A stretch of 64,000 bases of DNA from Aquilaria yunnanensis. Its lineage: Eukaryota > Streptophyta > Magnoliopsida > Malvales > Thymelaeaceae. A model generated the notes under the pieces. It was not told the DNA's origin and did no database searches. It saw only the letters and a list, made by a program, of their open reading frames with translations. Positions 10,696 to 22,674 of the stretch are shown one piece after another (the first letter of the stretch is position 1; every line of letters starts with the position of its first letter). Both the position numbers and the translations under genes were made by a program. The stretch is taken from the NCBI GenBank assembly GCA_039654915.1, contig CM077600.1, positions 45,306,492-45,370,491 of the forward strand, given 5' to 3'.

Positions 10696-13199
10696 TCAAT
10701 ACCCAATCATGTACTTGGCCTGCAAGTCCCAGTATTCCTTCGATTGTCTTACTGCTTCTGCACGTTCAGCAATGAGCCTGTCTTTCCAATATTCCCTGCA
10801 CCTGTTAAATTCATTAACCCACAATTCGTCAAACCATTGCAGATTTGTCCATTGAAAACATGGTGCAATGTTCGAATATATGCACCTTCTCTTCACTAAC
10901 AGATCTAGCTCCAACATGCGAACTGCATCAGCATACACTCCTACCTACACATAAGCGTGTAAAAATTGAAGGCAACCATAGCTGTAACAAGAACAATACC
11001 AGAGGGCGAGGCAATACATGTGAACCAACGGACAAGATACACATTTACACTGCTTGCTATAATGCTATACACATTACCTCTCTACAAACAGGGCATTTGG
11101 AATCTGAACTTGCTGCTTTAACTCCCTGAAAGATCATTACAGAAGCAGCCGAGCAAGCACACGCCTTGCAGAACAAATGGCCGCAGCTTAAGGCATATGG
11201 ATTGAAAACAGTTTCCTGAGAGACAATGAGCAGAAAAATGAGGGAGGAATAGAGAGCTGACTTTTCACGTTATATTTGTCCCTGAAAAATACAAACTGGA
11301 AAGAACTTACCAGACAAATGGCACACGTCAGATCATATTCTAGCACACTTGAATTTGGAAGAATGAGCTTCATAACAGGAGGGGTAGCATTAAGATCACA
11401 AGAAAAACGCCCACAAAACTGATCATTTCCCTCACTATCTAATCCATTAAAATTCAAGCAAAAAGCCCCTAATTCTATGAGCCAAGGGGATTGCAACAGC
11501 TCAATATGTTCAGCCCTCATCTTGGACTTAAAATATTTGCCACTATCAGAGCTATGCACCTGAAACGCACCACAAGGAGTCATTCTCAGGATCCTGTTTT
11601 ATATAAGTCAAACCAGCAGCAAGAACAGTGATAGGATAGTAAGAGAATATGCAAGTACCTTGTCATATTTTTTCAAGATTTTGCGGATAGCAGTTGCATT
11701 CATTATCAGATATTTAATCAACATCTGTCCTTGTTGTGCCATGTCTTGCTGATCATTCTTGAAACATCTACGTAGTCTCAATACATATCTCTGCATTCCA
11801 CTGGTGATATGAAGGTGAAGGAGGTGCCTGACTCTAGAATTAAAGCACCCAGCAATATCTGAGGCTTCCCTCATCAACTCAGAAAAGAAAATCTGATCGC
11901 ATACTACAAGAAATGGAAAAAGTCACCAACAGAAACAACCAAAATGGGTCAAGTCCAGACCAAAATCTACACAAAATGTAACTACTGGATTAGCAACATG
12001 CACAAAGCAAACGACAGAAGACCCAAAAACAGAAAAACAATTTCAAGAGGAAGATATGGCATGTTCTAATAAGAGTGGCATTAAATTTTTGTAATAGCAT
12101 ATGCGATTTCAAGTATAACATCAACATAAGAATGGAAAGCATGATGTATTGCTTCAAAGTGGGAAGGTTGTTTGCTCCACTTAGTGAAACAATTTGCACG
12201 AACTTTTCACACATCACATGATTAGAACAAAAGTAATTATTAGCTACAGGATCAAAGGACTTAATTCTGCCCACTGTCCAGGAGGGGCAGGACACCACCA
12301 TGGCAAAGGATGCTACCTGCATGCCAACGCTACCCAGCCCAGGGAGTCAAGGACAATGCAGGAGAAGGGAAAACTTGACTTGCTTCCTGTCAAGCACAAA
12401 GAGCACCTATCCCTGTTTGAATATTATTAATAACGAGCATCCTCTCCAACATAGCCTTACATGGGAGATTCAGTCTGTGGCTCATGAATCTCCCTGCAAT
12501 TTGGAGTCAAATTCCCATCCTGAGGTAATGAGGGACTACTTAATACTAGCAAGGTCTCCTTCGCTTACCTGTCTACTAGTTTAAGCAAATAAGTCCATCA
12601 TCACTGGAAAAGTGGAAGCTTCACCTAGCAAAGAAAATGAGCAAACGCTTATATGGATAACAAGCATGCAGATACACCACACCTAAGCTCCCTATGAACA
12701 TAATAGCCCAGCTCGCAAGCCCCTCCATAACTAGAGCTAGTTCCACAAACCTTACAGAATCCAGCTCAACACATTATGAGAAAGCTTTTCCTTTTTTATA
12801 CACAAAAGGAACCTAGTTAGCAGACAACAAACTACGAATGAATCAACTGAACTAATTAATCTCACAGATCATTTGATCCCTAGCATTATTCAGCTATGTT
12901 ATTTCCATTAACCACGCTTATGAACAAAAAACAAGACTAGCATTTTTCATAAATGCAACAATAAGGCGGGTGGTGGGAAGAGAGCACTGACCTGGGCAAG
13001 ACTGGCATTTACAGAAATTAGATGTGGTGGGGTTTTCCTTGTCTTTGTTTTCATTCTTGTCGGAGTCATGTGATGCTTTACATGTCCTGCAATTTTTGAG
13101 AACTTTCTTAAGCCTCTTATACTCGACATGGGAACACTTGTCCAGAAACCACTCCTGGTCCTCGCACAGATACTCCATAAAAGTCTCCCCAAACTTCAT
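10696..13199 (-). CDS. BAH1L: BAH1-like (NLA2-type) SPX-RING E3 ubiquitin ligase
   Basis: Coding exons on the minus strand: 12992-13199, 11659-11903, 11311-11559, 11078-11215, 10886-10944, 10696-10801. Together they give 334 residues, the usual family length, with GT-AG introns and frame kept throughout. The N-terminus [11 protein letters not shown] opens an SPX domain (about 1-165), which senses inositol polyphosphates. SPX sequence also includes [19 protein letters not shown] and the KKYDKVH turn. A C3HC4 RING follows, with C230, C233, C245, H247, C250, C253, C275 and C278. Family members of the NLA type ubiquitinate plasma-membrane phosphate and nitrate transporters, or link to salicylate responses; the match is closer to Arabidopsis At2g38920 (BAH1-like/NLA2) than to NLA itself. 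The frame is open upstream of the ATG, but MKFGET is the conserved start. No miR827 site was seen upstream. The first intron is long (1088 bp). Confidence 0.93.
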
Positions 13200-13544
13200 C
13201 TTCGCAGATTCCGAATCCAACAAAACACTGCATTTCCAAATCAAGCGCAAATGCTTACGATGGGGTCCTAAGCAAGAAGATTTGATTTTTCTCCATCCGT
13301 GTAAAAGGGAGGAAAAGAAAATCCCCTAATCAATTTGAATTGGCCGACAATAAATAAGGAAAAACAGACCGCGCAAACATGCAAATTCATTCACCTGGAC
13401 CCGGCAGAAATCTTCAATCTTTTTAAGCCAGGGAAAGAAACACGCAGAATTGAAAATGACGACAATATTTTTTCTCTTTCTCTAAAGAACCTAAAATGGC
13501 TGATTTCCGATCCTCGTGAATTGGCTTGGGACGTTGGGTGCTAT
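13200..13544 (-). promoter_or_regulatory. Leader and proximal promoter of BAH1L (inferred)
   Basis: This segment lies directly upstream of the BAH1-like ATG and is bounded by the MITE at 13553. It must hold the leader and core promoter, but no clear TATA box or defined motif was seen. The open frame on the plus strand here (13335-13559) has no recognisable product. Confidence 0.35.
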
Positions 13545-13552
13545 ATTAAGAT

Positions 13553-14104
13553 AGAGTAAATTGCATAAATAATCCTTAACCTTTAACTATTATTTTATTT
13601 TAGTCCCTAGCCTATTGAAAGTTCTGTTTTGGTCCTAAACCCATTAAAAAGTTTCATTTTGGTCCTAAATCTATTAAAAAAATTTCATTTGGGTCCCCAT
13701 TGGATGAAATATATTAACTTAAAATATTCATCTGATAAAATTTTTTTAGATACTAATTTAAACTATTCGGTAATTGTCTTATAATAAATTTAGTCTGTAT
13801 AATAATTTTTTTATAGATAATAGAAAATTCAAACCATTTTTTTTTGTAATTGAGTTTATTTTATTCAGGAAGAAAAAAAATACTAATTTAAATTATCTAT
13901 TTTTTATCAAAAAATATTAAACTGTTTAAATTTAATAAAACACAGTTACTGAATATTTAAATCAGAATTTCAAAAATTTGTGTCAGACAGTTATTCTGAA
14001 TTAATGAATTTTATCTTGTAAGGGACCAAAATGAAATAATTTTAATAGGTTTAGGACCAACATAGACTATTCAATAAGTTAGGGACTATTACACAATTTA
14101 CTCA
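13553..14104. mobile_element. Long-TIR MITE, Mutator- or hAT-like
   Basis: Terminal arms of over 100 bp are inverted copies: AGAGTAAATTGCATAAATA at the left matches the reverse complement of the right end (TTGAGTAAATTGTGTAATAG). TAGTCCCTA, GGTCCTAAACC and TTTCATTTTGGTCC recur in the same order in both arms. It is flanked by the direct repeat ATTAAGAT (13545-13552 and 14105-14112). It is non-coding. An 8-9-bp target duplication with long inverted repeats fits a Mutator-like MITE best; a hAT-like one is possible. It sits about 350 bp upstream of the BAH1-like ATG. Confidence 0.7.
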
Positions 14105-14366
14105 ATTAAGATGTGAATTGTGAAGAAGCAAAGAACCGGCTTTCGTTAAACCGCAAGCCATAGAAAAATATGAAAGATATTTGAGCGCCGAGCTCCACGA
14201 ATTTCAGTTGCTTAGAAAAGTGGACCGCTCTTCTCTCGGCTCGGGGATAAAGTTGGATCCAAGTAGAGGTGAAAAAGAGTGAGGTCCCTAAGCTCTAGCT
14301 AGGTTCGATAAGGTTGGGCTTGGCTTGAGTTCAAGTCCACTTGCGCTTATGCTTTGCTCGAGAATT

Positions 14367-15360
14367 GGCTTAAATACTCCATTGGTCCCTTAACTCAATC
14401 AACTCGAACAAGTTGGTCCCTCAATTGGAAATCAGTATATGTTAGTCACCAAACTTGGCAAAAAGTGATGACTTTGTCCTTGAAGTCATTAAATTGGCAC
14501 ATGTCATCACGTAGGGTAATGTCGTCCACCTTCATTTGCTCAAAACAGAAGAGAAATTGCTTTATTTCCCCCAAATTCTTTTTTTTATCAGCCTTTAACT
14601 CTTAATCTAGCACACTTCATAACATAAGATCGATGGACTTGTCAACACAGAACAAAACCCTAGGTCCGGCCACATCAAGAACTTCTTGGAATCCGCCTCG
14701 ACTTAATTAAGAGATAAATTGGAGATCTCAAGGGAAGAATGAAGAGGATGAGTGAAGATTCAAAATGACAGCAGCTGATGACGAAAAAATCGGTTAGGAG
14801 TTAAAGTATAAGCGAAAGTGGGAGGAGATGGAGGAAAAGAGTTCAAAGGGAGGAGAAATAGGAGCCATCAAAGGGATATGGGTCTAGGTGGAGTACGATT
14901 TTCAAGTTGGTGGATGTTGTAGTAAAGATTACGACCGGTAGGACAATAAGAAATGGAGGACTGGTTTACTACTCACCACCCAATCAATATCAACCGGTAT
15001 GTAAAAACCCAACCCAAACATCTTGTTCATTTCTTTGAAAAAGAAATATGAGAGAAAGCATCAAATTGGAACCCAATACTAAACAATAATTATGACTGGA
15101 AATTTTCGAGTTTGGTTCTGGCTAAAAATTGCTCGTCAGACCCTTGTGCACTTTAGCTACTCTAAACAGCTCCTCAACCAAAATGTACTCTTGTAACAGT
15201 GATGACGTTATTGCATGTGAAGACATGTTCTGAGCTGGTTCGTTTCAGGGACTAAGGCAACATGTTTTGCCAACTCAAGGGCTAACTTAAACTGATTTTT
15301 GGTTGGGGGACCAACTCATGTAAGTTGGTCAAGTTAAGGGACTAGTAGAGTATTTAAGCC
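14367..15360. mobile_element. Long-TIR Mutator-like non-autonomous element
   Basis: It starts GGCTTAAATACTCC and ends with the inverted GGAGTATTTAAGCC-like sequence. The arms stay similar for about 165 bp, with GGTCCC, AGTTGGTCCC, AAATCAGT and ACATGTCATCAC/ACATGTCTTCAC in matching inverted positions. Flanks CTCGAGAATT (14357-14366) and CTTGAGAATT (15361-15370) are a 10-bp direct repeat with one mismatch, consistent with the 9-bp Mutator duplication. The internal 650 bp has no good open frame; any captured gene fragment was not recognised. Confidence 0.7.
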
Positions 15361-15370
15361 CTTGAGAATT

Positions 15371-15784
15371 TGATGGGCGATTGTAATTTTTGAAACGTTG
15401 GGTGATGATAAATATGTAGTATATAACTTTAGGGGTAAAGTATAATTAATCCTAGTATTCTTTCAATTATTGGTTGACTGGAAGGTTTGAAACTTGATGT
15501 GCTATGTACAATCATGCCCTTACTCTAAAAGGACTAACGCATTTAATGTTTTTTATCATAATAATTAAAGTCTCAATTAACTCTAAAGGTGTTTATTTAA
15601 ATGCATCCTTGGAACATCATCTAGAATCTTCTAAATATCCAAACTTATTAATTTATTAATCTGCCACCGTCTATAACCCACCCTCCACAAGGACGCGACA
15701 TAAGAACATTAAACAACAACGTGATCCATAGTCTCAATTTAGCTATTGTAGAGGAGATATAAGATATTCTCAATACATAACTCC
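15371..15784. other. Intergenic, no gene seen
   Basis: No coding signal or recognised repeat was seen. It lies between the Mutator-like element and the 3' side of the LINE remnant and may include the decayed LINE 3' end. Confidence 0.4.
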
Positions 15785-16750
15785 TGCTTGAAACAATATT
15801 TAGTTTTTTTGGGAAGGCCTGATATTGATTTTTTTGTCACTCCCAGAAATTCGACTTAGTAGCTTGTTCCATTACAACATCTTGAGGGATAGTTGAACCA
15901 ATTAATTTGGATAAGAGCTTTACTGAAAAGATTCCCGAATCCTAAACCCATCACCAATGTCTCAAGTACCTGCAATAATTTGAATGTCTTTTGGATTTTG
16001 CAGGGGATCAACAAACTCTCTACATGCAGTATCCATTTAATGCGTTCATATCTACGCACCATTCTTGTATATCTTTTTTCATTTATACACATAGTGTATC
16101 ATATTTCAATGCGTAATGCCTTGGAAATTTTTCCTCGAGCCTACACCACACCTGCCACCTAAGTGAGTTTAAACAAGGGCCTTGTTTTGATAATATCTTT
16201 TGTTATTAGCATTAAAATTTTTGATAATTTGTTAATAGTGGAGTTGAAACCTCTGAAGCTAAAAGCTATAAATTTTCTTTATCTAGCTTTTTTCTAAACT
16301 CCATCGTTAATTACTAACGTTAATACCAAATTGGACCAATGAATATCAGCTTGCTTTTACTATCTTTAAAATTTCTACTATCACCTTCATTTTCACCATA
16401 AATAACTTTGATAATCCTTGCCCTCATCTTCCTTTTTGAACCACCACCACTTTTCAAGTAAAGCTAAATTTCTTGCCTTTAAACCACTCACACTTAAAAC
16501 CCCAACCTCATTTCTAGACAAAACCATTTTCCAATTTACATACACTATGTTCATACTCTTCTTATAATCCCTTATTTAAAAAGAATTGCATCCTTAAACT
16601 CTTAAGCCATATAATGACATTCTCTGAGGCATGGAATATCAAGAAGAAAAACATGAGCAACCTACCATAATGGACTTGATAAGTGTTATTCTACCACCAA
16701 CAAACAATGTTTTAGTGTTCCAAATGCTTAACATTTTCAAGCCCACCAAC
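15785..16750 (-). pseudogene. LINE (L1-type) ORF2 remnant, 3' portion
   Basis: Read on the minus strand, decayed fragments appear in the order expected for a plant LINE ORF2. Near 16720-16670 there is KMLSIWNTKTL followed by GGRITLIKS, the end of the reverse-transcriptase region. Near 16520-16430 there is NWKMVLSRNEVGV followed by ARNLALLEKWWW. Near 15960-15860 there is SGIFSVKLLSKLI leading into the zinc-binding (zf-RVT) region. Spacing agrees with intact elements. Many stops and frame shifts show that it is long dead. The upstream part is displaced to 18159 by the LTR at 16751-18158. Confidence 0.7.
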
Positions 16751-18158
16751 TGTAGGGTTCCCGAAGCCAAACAAGTGCAGTGAAATATAACTGAAACCCT
16801 TCAGGATCAAAGTGAAACGGGGTAAATCGGGTGTTCAAAAATTTTCATATTTAATTCGGTTGAGATCTTTCACCCAACTGTTGAGTCAAATTACAAAACC
16901 TGAACAGTTGACGTATTCAAGCTCTCTATAGTATCCACATGAGCCTATCGGGATCACCATGCTTTCACCATATTCCGATAGATGTGTTTCTCTTGCGCTC
17001 ACAGTGCTAGCTTGCGTCCTCTAATAAATTGCAAGAGAATAGTGTGACTGTTACTTTTGGGAGGCTAGGGCAAGGCTACGAACTTCTCACTATATGATGT
17101 ATTTATAGTGAGACTCAACTTCCAAGCCTAATGGGTTTCAAAGCCCTAATCCAATTAGGCTTTAATTTCAAGCTTAATAATGACTTAACTTTTGGACTAA
17201 CTATTAACACAAAATTATCATGAAATCATAACCCAAGTAAATTAGCCCATGTACTCAAATAATCCAAATAAGCTTTATGTGTATGACCCAATAGGCTCTT
17301 ACCACATTGGTAATGATCATAAATCACATTTATGATCATAAGCAATGAGCAGTATCTAACAACACATTATTACTACCAAAGTAATAAGATTATCGATGAT
17401 TCAACTAAACCTTTATGATCATTACCCGTATATACCATTGTCTATTTATCCAAGATATCAATATTAAGCACGAGACATGAAATGTGTCACTCTCGTATAG
17501 CCCAATCTTTGGTTTCTTGATTACTGAGTAGACTAACTTAAACTAATGACATTAATATCATATATCAACTCATCCGAGTATGACCATGCATTTTCTTAGT
17601 CTTATTTTATAAAAGGGGCCGAAGTTATCACTCTCGTTACATAAGAGGGATAAATCTCATCTTGATCATATAAAACCCTCCGCATGATATGTGACATACC
17701 CAATGACTTCCTTCAAGTTCACTCAGTGACGAACAACAAAGAGAAGTATTAAAATATGTGACTCACATGTAGAGAACCTTGATGGCCTTAGATCAAATGA
17801 CTACATACATCATAATCATTATGAGAATCACTTATGGCACTCATATAATGATACATGTAGCATTCTCATGGTGGGTTGGTCCAGTACACAAGTTTTTTTT
17901 ACTTATATCCATATGTAGACGACATATCTCATATTAGTTTCTACACATGCTAGTCATTATGTATTATTGTAACTTACTTCATGATAATACTAGACTAGAG
18001 ACATTTAAGATTATCATTATTCTAGGGTTATAATTATGTTTATTACGTTACACAGAAACAAAAGAACAAACATAATTACTGGATTAATGCTTTAATAAAA
18101 TGTCATGACTTAATGTGCAAAAATACAATCATCTCATGATTGGCTTTTGGGCACAACA
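16751..18158 (-). mobile_element. Solo LTR, probably Copia-type, inserted in the LINE
   Basis: The 1408-bp segment reads TGTTGTGCCC...GAACCCTACA on the minus strand, a TG...CA ended LTR of a common plant Copia-like type. No internal coding region or second LTR is present, so it is a solo LTR left by recombination. The LINE reading resumes on both sides (FKYLGL on the right, KMLSIW on the left), which fixes the boundaries. The 5-bp flanks (CCAAC and CTAAA) do not match, so the target duplication has decayed or was lost. Copia rather than Gypsy is an inference from the LTR ends. Confidence 0.65.
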
Positions 18159-18300
18159 CTAAACCAAGATATTTAAATGAGACTCTGTTAGCACTACAAT
18201 TCATAATTTTCACAATGTTTACCGCAACATCCTACCCAATATTAATATAAAAATTCAGCTTTTATTACAATTTAATTCGAGTTCATATTGCCAGTGAAAA
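18159..18300 (-). pseudogene. LINE ORF2 remnant, reverse-transcriptase segment
   Basis: Minus-strand reading gives NIVKIMNCSANRVSFKYLGL, the conserved segment just before the LPIG motif of plant LINE reverse transcriptases. It is the upstream piece of the LINE at 15785-16750, separated from it by the solo LTR. One stop lies in the preceding residues. Confidence 0.6.
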
Positions 18301-18469
18301 AGAAGTTCAGCATATGCATCAGATTAAGCTCATTTTTCATCTAGGAATACGTATATCAATCACCCTTTAGAGCCAATGTTAGTCAAAATTAGAATATAGG
18401 TCATACAAGTTTTAACAAAGCATCAAAATTACCTTTTTCTTTCGGTTCACATAGAAGAACAAAAAATAG

Positions 18470-18870
18470 ATTGAGGCGATAACAACCTAAGTGTACTAGT
18501 GGCTAAACCATGGGTGCAATTGACAACATGTCATTTCCCTGCTAAAATCATTGTATGATGAAAGGAGTCGATCAACGAACATATTTGCCTAACCATTCTT
18601 TCCACTTCCAACAACAACAACCAAAACCCTGCAATTGGAGCCAAACACTAAGAGCAATCTATCATGGCTGTTATGTAATTAAAATTCTAAGATCTTGCAT
18701 TTAAGATCGCATCAAGCACAACCTTTACTTCCATAACAAGGGCTAGGACAACAACTGAGGAACTAGCTAGAAAATGTTTAGACACCTAAAGGGCTTATTG
18801 ATCACCCACGCTGCAGCTCTCATTCTTAAATTCGAACGCCAAGAACCATAAGCATAGAAGATTACAAACA
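18470..18870 (-). pseudogene. RNase H-like (RVT_3) remnant of another LINE
   Basis: In two minus-strand frames the fragments VYAYGSW-like, AAAWVIN, SSSVVVLALVMEVK, NFNYITAMIDCS and QICSLIDSFH follow the order of the RNase H domain found at the 3' end of plant LINE polyproteins. Here it lies upstream of the reverse-transcriptase pieces in the same orientation, so it probably comes from a second LINE copy. Stops and frame shifts are numerous. Confidence 0.5.
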
Positions 18871-19386
18871 GAGTGTCCCTAAGAAGTAAAACTCAAGTAG
18901 GGTTTCGGTTGGTCCATTTTCAGAGTTCAGGTTAAGTGTTTTTCTGCTAGCCTAAACTCCTGTTTAGTATCCTCAGTGCTACAAATAATATGAGCAATAT
19001 CACTATGAATCATTCAAAATGTTGCTTCAATGCAACTTAGCCAAATGCACTAGAAAAAAAAAAGCAAAAATATACTCAATGGAATTAAGTTGTTGTTTTC
19101 TATGTAAAAAGGAAGATGATTAGCGGGTTGATAGTAAAACAAGGAAGGGCTTCAAGTTTTTAAGTTTGGGCATTAACCCAATACATTTTCCATTTGTAAA
19201 TAACACTCTATGTTTGAGCTTACTATCATCTGTATTATTTTTTTTTCTGTTTGTCTCCAATTAATAAATTATGTGGGGACAAGTAAGATGGATCAATTCC
19301 TATTTATAAATGTGGAGTTTTCATTCAATGCATGTGACATTTATGTGAAAGATATATTATAGAAGTATGAAGATTCATATAAAGTA
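18871..19386. other. Intergenic, no gene seen
   Basis: No supported gene. It may contain further decayed LINE sequence. The segment 19379-19386 (ATAAAGTA) is the probable target repeat of the next element. Confidence 0.4.
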
Positions 19387-20180
19387 AGGTAAAATGGGTA
19401 AATTTGCCACTAAATTATAGGAGTAGAGTAATTTTGCCGCTGATTTTTTTTTTTAAGTAAAATTGTTATTAATCTTTTTTAAAGGTGCAAATTTGCCATC
19501 AATATTTTATATTAGGAGCGAATTGTTACCGACCGTTAAAATTGCTTAACATGACAAACGTGAAAAAATGAAAAAAAATGCAAGTTTCAATTCCAAGTTT
19601 TTTTTTATTTAACACCCTAGCCCCTAAGTTTCTGAATATATTATTTTCACCATTATTTTCGCTTTAGCAAAACCCAGTACATTTTGCCACTCCCCATACT
19701 TTCCCGCCACCGTCATTGTCTCCACTCTTCCATACATTCTGACAACACTCCCAAAAACACTCCTTAGAACAAAAACCTAATTAAACATGATTCAATTGAT
19801 GTAGGTGATACTAAATATAGAGGTGCTATACTTTTAGAATAAGGATCGATGACAACTGTATTGGAAGGTTGCTTTGCAACAATGAGAAAGGTAAAAGCAA
19901 GAAGGCTGAACAATAGGGAAGTGTGGCCAAACATAAAGTTTTGATTTATTTAAGTGTTGTGAAAAGTTTGTGTAGCTAATAGTTAGGAGAAAATTTTCAA
20001 AGATAGGTTTAAGAGTTATGTCATTGTATATTTTCTGAACAAATAAAATATTTCTACCAATTAATAGCTAGTGAAAAAATTATCTATAATAAAAATATTT
20101 ATGACAAATTTAGCTAAAAAAATTTAATGGTAAAATTTATCATATCTTATAATTTAGTGACAAATTTGTACAGTTCACCT
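19387..20180. mobile_element. MITE with inverted ends, Mutator-like
   Basis: The left end AGGTAAAATGGGTAAATTTG and the inverted right end AGGTGAACTGTACAAATTTG are followed on both arms by CCACTAAATTATA or TCACTAAATTATA. The flanks ATAAAGTA and ATAAATAA are a possible imperfect 8-bp target duplication. It has no coding capacity. The layout resembles the elements at 13553 and 14367, although the sequences differ. Confidence 0.55.
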
Positions 20181-20694
20181 ATAAATAACTAAATAGTTGC
20201 CTAAACAAATAGAAGCTCTACTCCAAGTCTCCAACCCGTCCCCAGCAAATGTTCGCCGATGAGTTGATGACGGGCGACGGGTCCGTGCCAAACTGCCAAC
20301 AAGCACCATAGACACCATCTTAGCATATCTTATTAATCATAAAGACTTCAAATTAACTAGTCTAAAAACAGAAGCACATAATTACCGGTCCAACGTTTGA
20401 AGCTTCCACTTCTTTCACATATTTTTTAATAGTATTCCCTCCCACCATAAAAATTGAATCATATTTTTTTTTGAACTGGTTTAATTACTTTATTCTTTTA
20501 GAAAGTTTTTAACATCAATTTACTTTACTGATTTCATTTAAATACTTACTTTACAAACTAAAAAAAAAAATTTCTTCGTCCTCATTAAAATTTTCACAAT
20601 ACAAATTTAAAAAAAGATTTTTTTTAAGTTTTAGTATAAAAATTAAAAAAAAAACAATATGAAGTACACATCTTAAATTCTATATTCAAAGAAA

Positions 20695-20928
20695 TACTTC
20701 ATCCATTATGAGATGGATAGAATTTTTCTTTCGAAGATATCTCGAAATGGATGCTACTTTTCCAAATGTGAAAATATTTTCCAAGTTTAACTTTAAATTT
20801 TTAATTATTAAAATTTGTTAAAAAAAAAAGCTTTACAAGGATAATTTCATTAAAAAAATACTGCAAATTAAATCAGTTTCTTAAACTTTATACATTTAAA
20901 AATGTTGTAATTAAAATGGGATAGAGTA
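20695..20928. mobile_element. Degenerate Stowaway-like MITE
   Basis: The left end TACTTCATCCATTATGAG and the inverted right end TACTCTATCCCATTTTA both resemble the Stowaway consensus, and the length (234 bp) matches the clear element at 24348-24585. A similar left end (TATTCCCTCCCACCATAAAA) at about 20434 suggests another member directly upstream. Confidence 0.4.
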
Positions 20929-22674
20929 AATATGATTCAAAATGTATCTAATGTACTAACTAGTTCCATTAAGGTCTCACGAGTGCCTATTAAAGTGGCT
21001 GCTAGAGCTGAGATTCGATTACCTATCCTCACTTTCCAAAAAAAAAAAAATGTCATAAATATTGGTTTGGTTGTAGACATTTTATCTTCCTTACATATAA
21101 ATAAATATAAATGTGTCATCTATCCAATATATATTGCAATGATGTTTCAGAATAAAAAAAAATCTATTAAGCTAATAATCGCAAGCCGTCCGAGCATAGA
21201 TAGAAAAGTGAGATTATGCTCTTCTTCTCTTAATCAATCATTACCACTTTTTATTTTTTTATTTTTTTAAGTATCAATTTTTGGTGCACTTATGTGCTTT
21301 TTGTTAGATAATAATAATATCCTTAGATTCTGTTGGGCAATAAAGTAGAGACATGTTGACACAGAATATCTTATTTGAAGTGTGTGATTTCATCCTACTC
21401 AATTTAACTCATATTGATTCGAATGAGTTTCCTTTTAACAAAGCATATTTGTTTGAGGAGGACTATATTGACAAATATAAGTCAGCCAGAAGAAAAACCG
21501 ATGGCGTCATAAAATTGCTGCCCTCTCCAACCAACCACCGCACATCATATTTACTTTCTCCGGTGGTGTAAACTGAATAACTTCCCGCTGTCACGCTTAT
21601 TTTATCTAGAAAATATATTTATGTCATAAAGTATTTGTTAGATATTTCGTGTTATATTTTCTTAAATGTTTATAATATTTTATAATTAATAAATATTTAA
21701 ATAAATTTAGGACTGATGGATTTACTTTTTTCGCAGAAACATGATTTCAGCACAAAAAAAAATCATTAACACGAAGATCAAGAAAACAAAAAAGTATCCA
21801 CTATATCGGAGGAAACAACTAATTAAAGAAAACCAAAAATATATATCGAGGGTTTCGAAACCCTTATACTATTGGTTTTTTTTTTTCTAAATTCTACCTG
21901 CTTCCATTGATTTTTCCTTCCCTCCAAGCACCCCTCGCGGTCAATCCACTTTCCCTCTATTTCCTGGGCATTTTTTTTGTTCGAAATTCGTTTTTCCAGG
22001 TCTGCTTCGGTGTGCTGGTACATGATCGATTTCTTTCGGAGGATTGAAGCTGATGAAATTTTCTTAATCGTTTTTTCCGATCTGGGGATCAATTTTTTTT
22101 TCTCGGCAAATTCGTTGTATTTCGAGCTTTCGTCGCCTCTCCTGCTTTGTCCCACGGTTGGTCTGCTTTTTCTTTTTCATTTCTATTTTGTTACCTCTTG
22201 ATATTATCGCGCCTGAGTTCGTGGCTGAAAAATTCTTTGCTTTTCAAGGCTAGAATAGAGGTTAAATGTGATTGTGTATTAATTATTTTAATAGTATTAA
22301 ATCCGGGGACTAAATTAATTATTGGCGAACGTTGGGAATGCACTTGCTCTCTGTTTTACCGGAAGCGATTATGATAAAATTTTGCTGTTGAAAGCTGACA
22401 TATTGATTAGGTTATTTCGGTTTTCGGCATTTCTTTTTGTTTCTAATAATGTTACTTTTATTATCCAGGACTGCACTTTGTTGTTTCTACGTAATTTCTT
22501 TATAGGAAGGTATTGTAGCTGGTGATTGGATCAGAAGGAAGAGGCATTGTCGTCGACTATTTAGATTCCAGTAGTTGAATCTCCATTTCTTCATTTTGAT
22601 TTTCGTATTGACAAGCCATAGTGAAAAGGATATCGATAGAACTGCATTTGCTGGAGATCGAATGCACGGAATTT
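20929..22674 (+). promoter_or_regulatory. Upstream region and leader of the MYOB7-like gene
   Basis: No independent gene was supported. The segment from about 21880 changes to pyrimidine-rich, less AT-rich sequence typical of a plant leader, and a leader intron is plausible between roughly 22155 and 22510, with a pyrimidine-rich AG near the end. The transcription start could not be fixed. Short open frames on both strands here have no recognisable motif. Confidence 0.35.

Noticed and set aside
12194..12584. Plus-strand frames inside the BAH1-like gene
   Set aside because: They lie in the first intron of the minus-strand gene and show no domain.
20434..20694. A further Stowaway MITE directly upstream of 20695
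   Set aside because: Only the left end resembles the family; no convincing right end was found.
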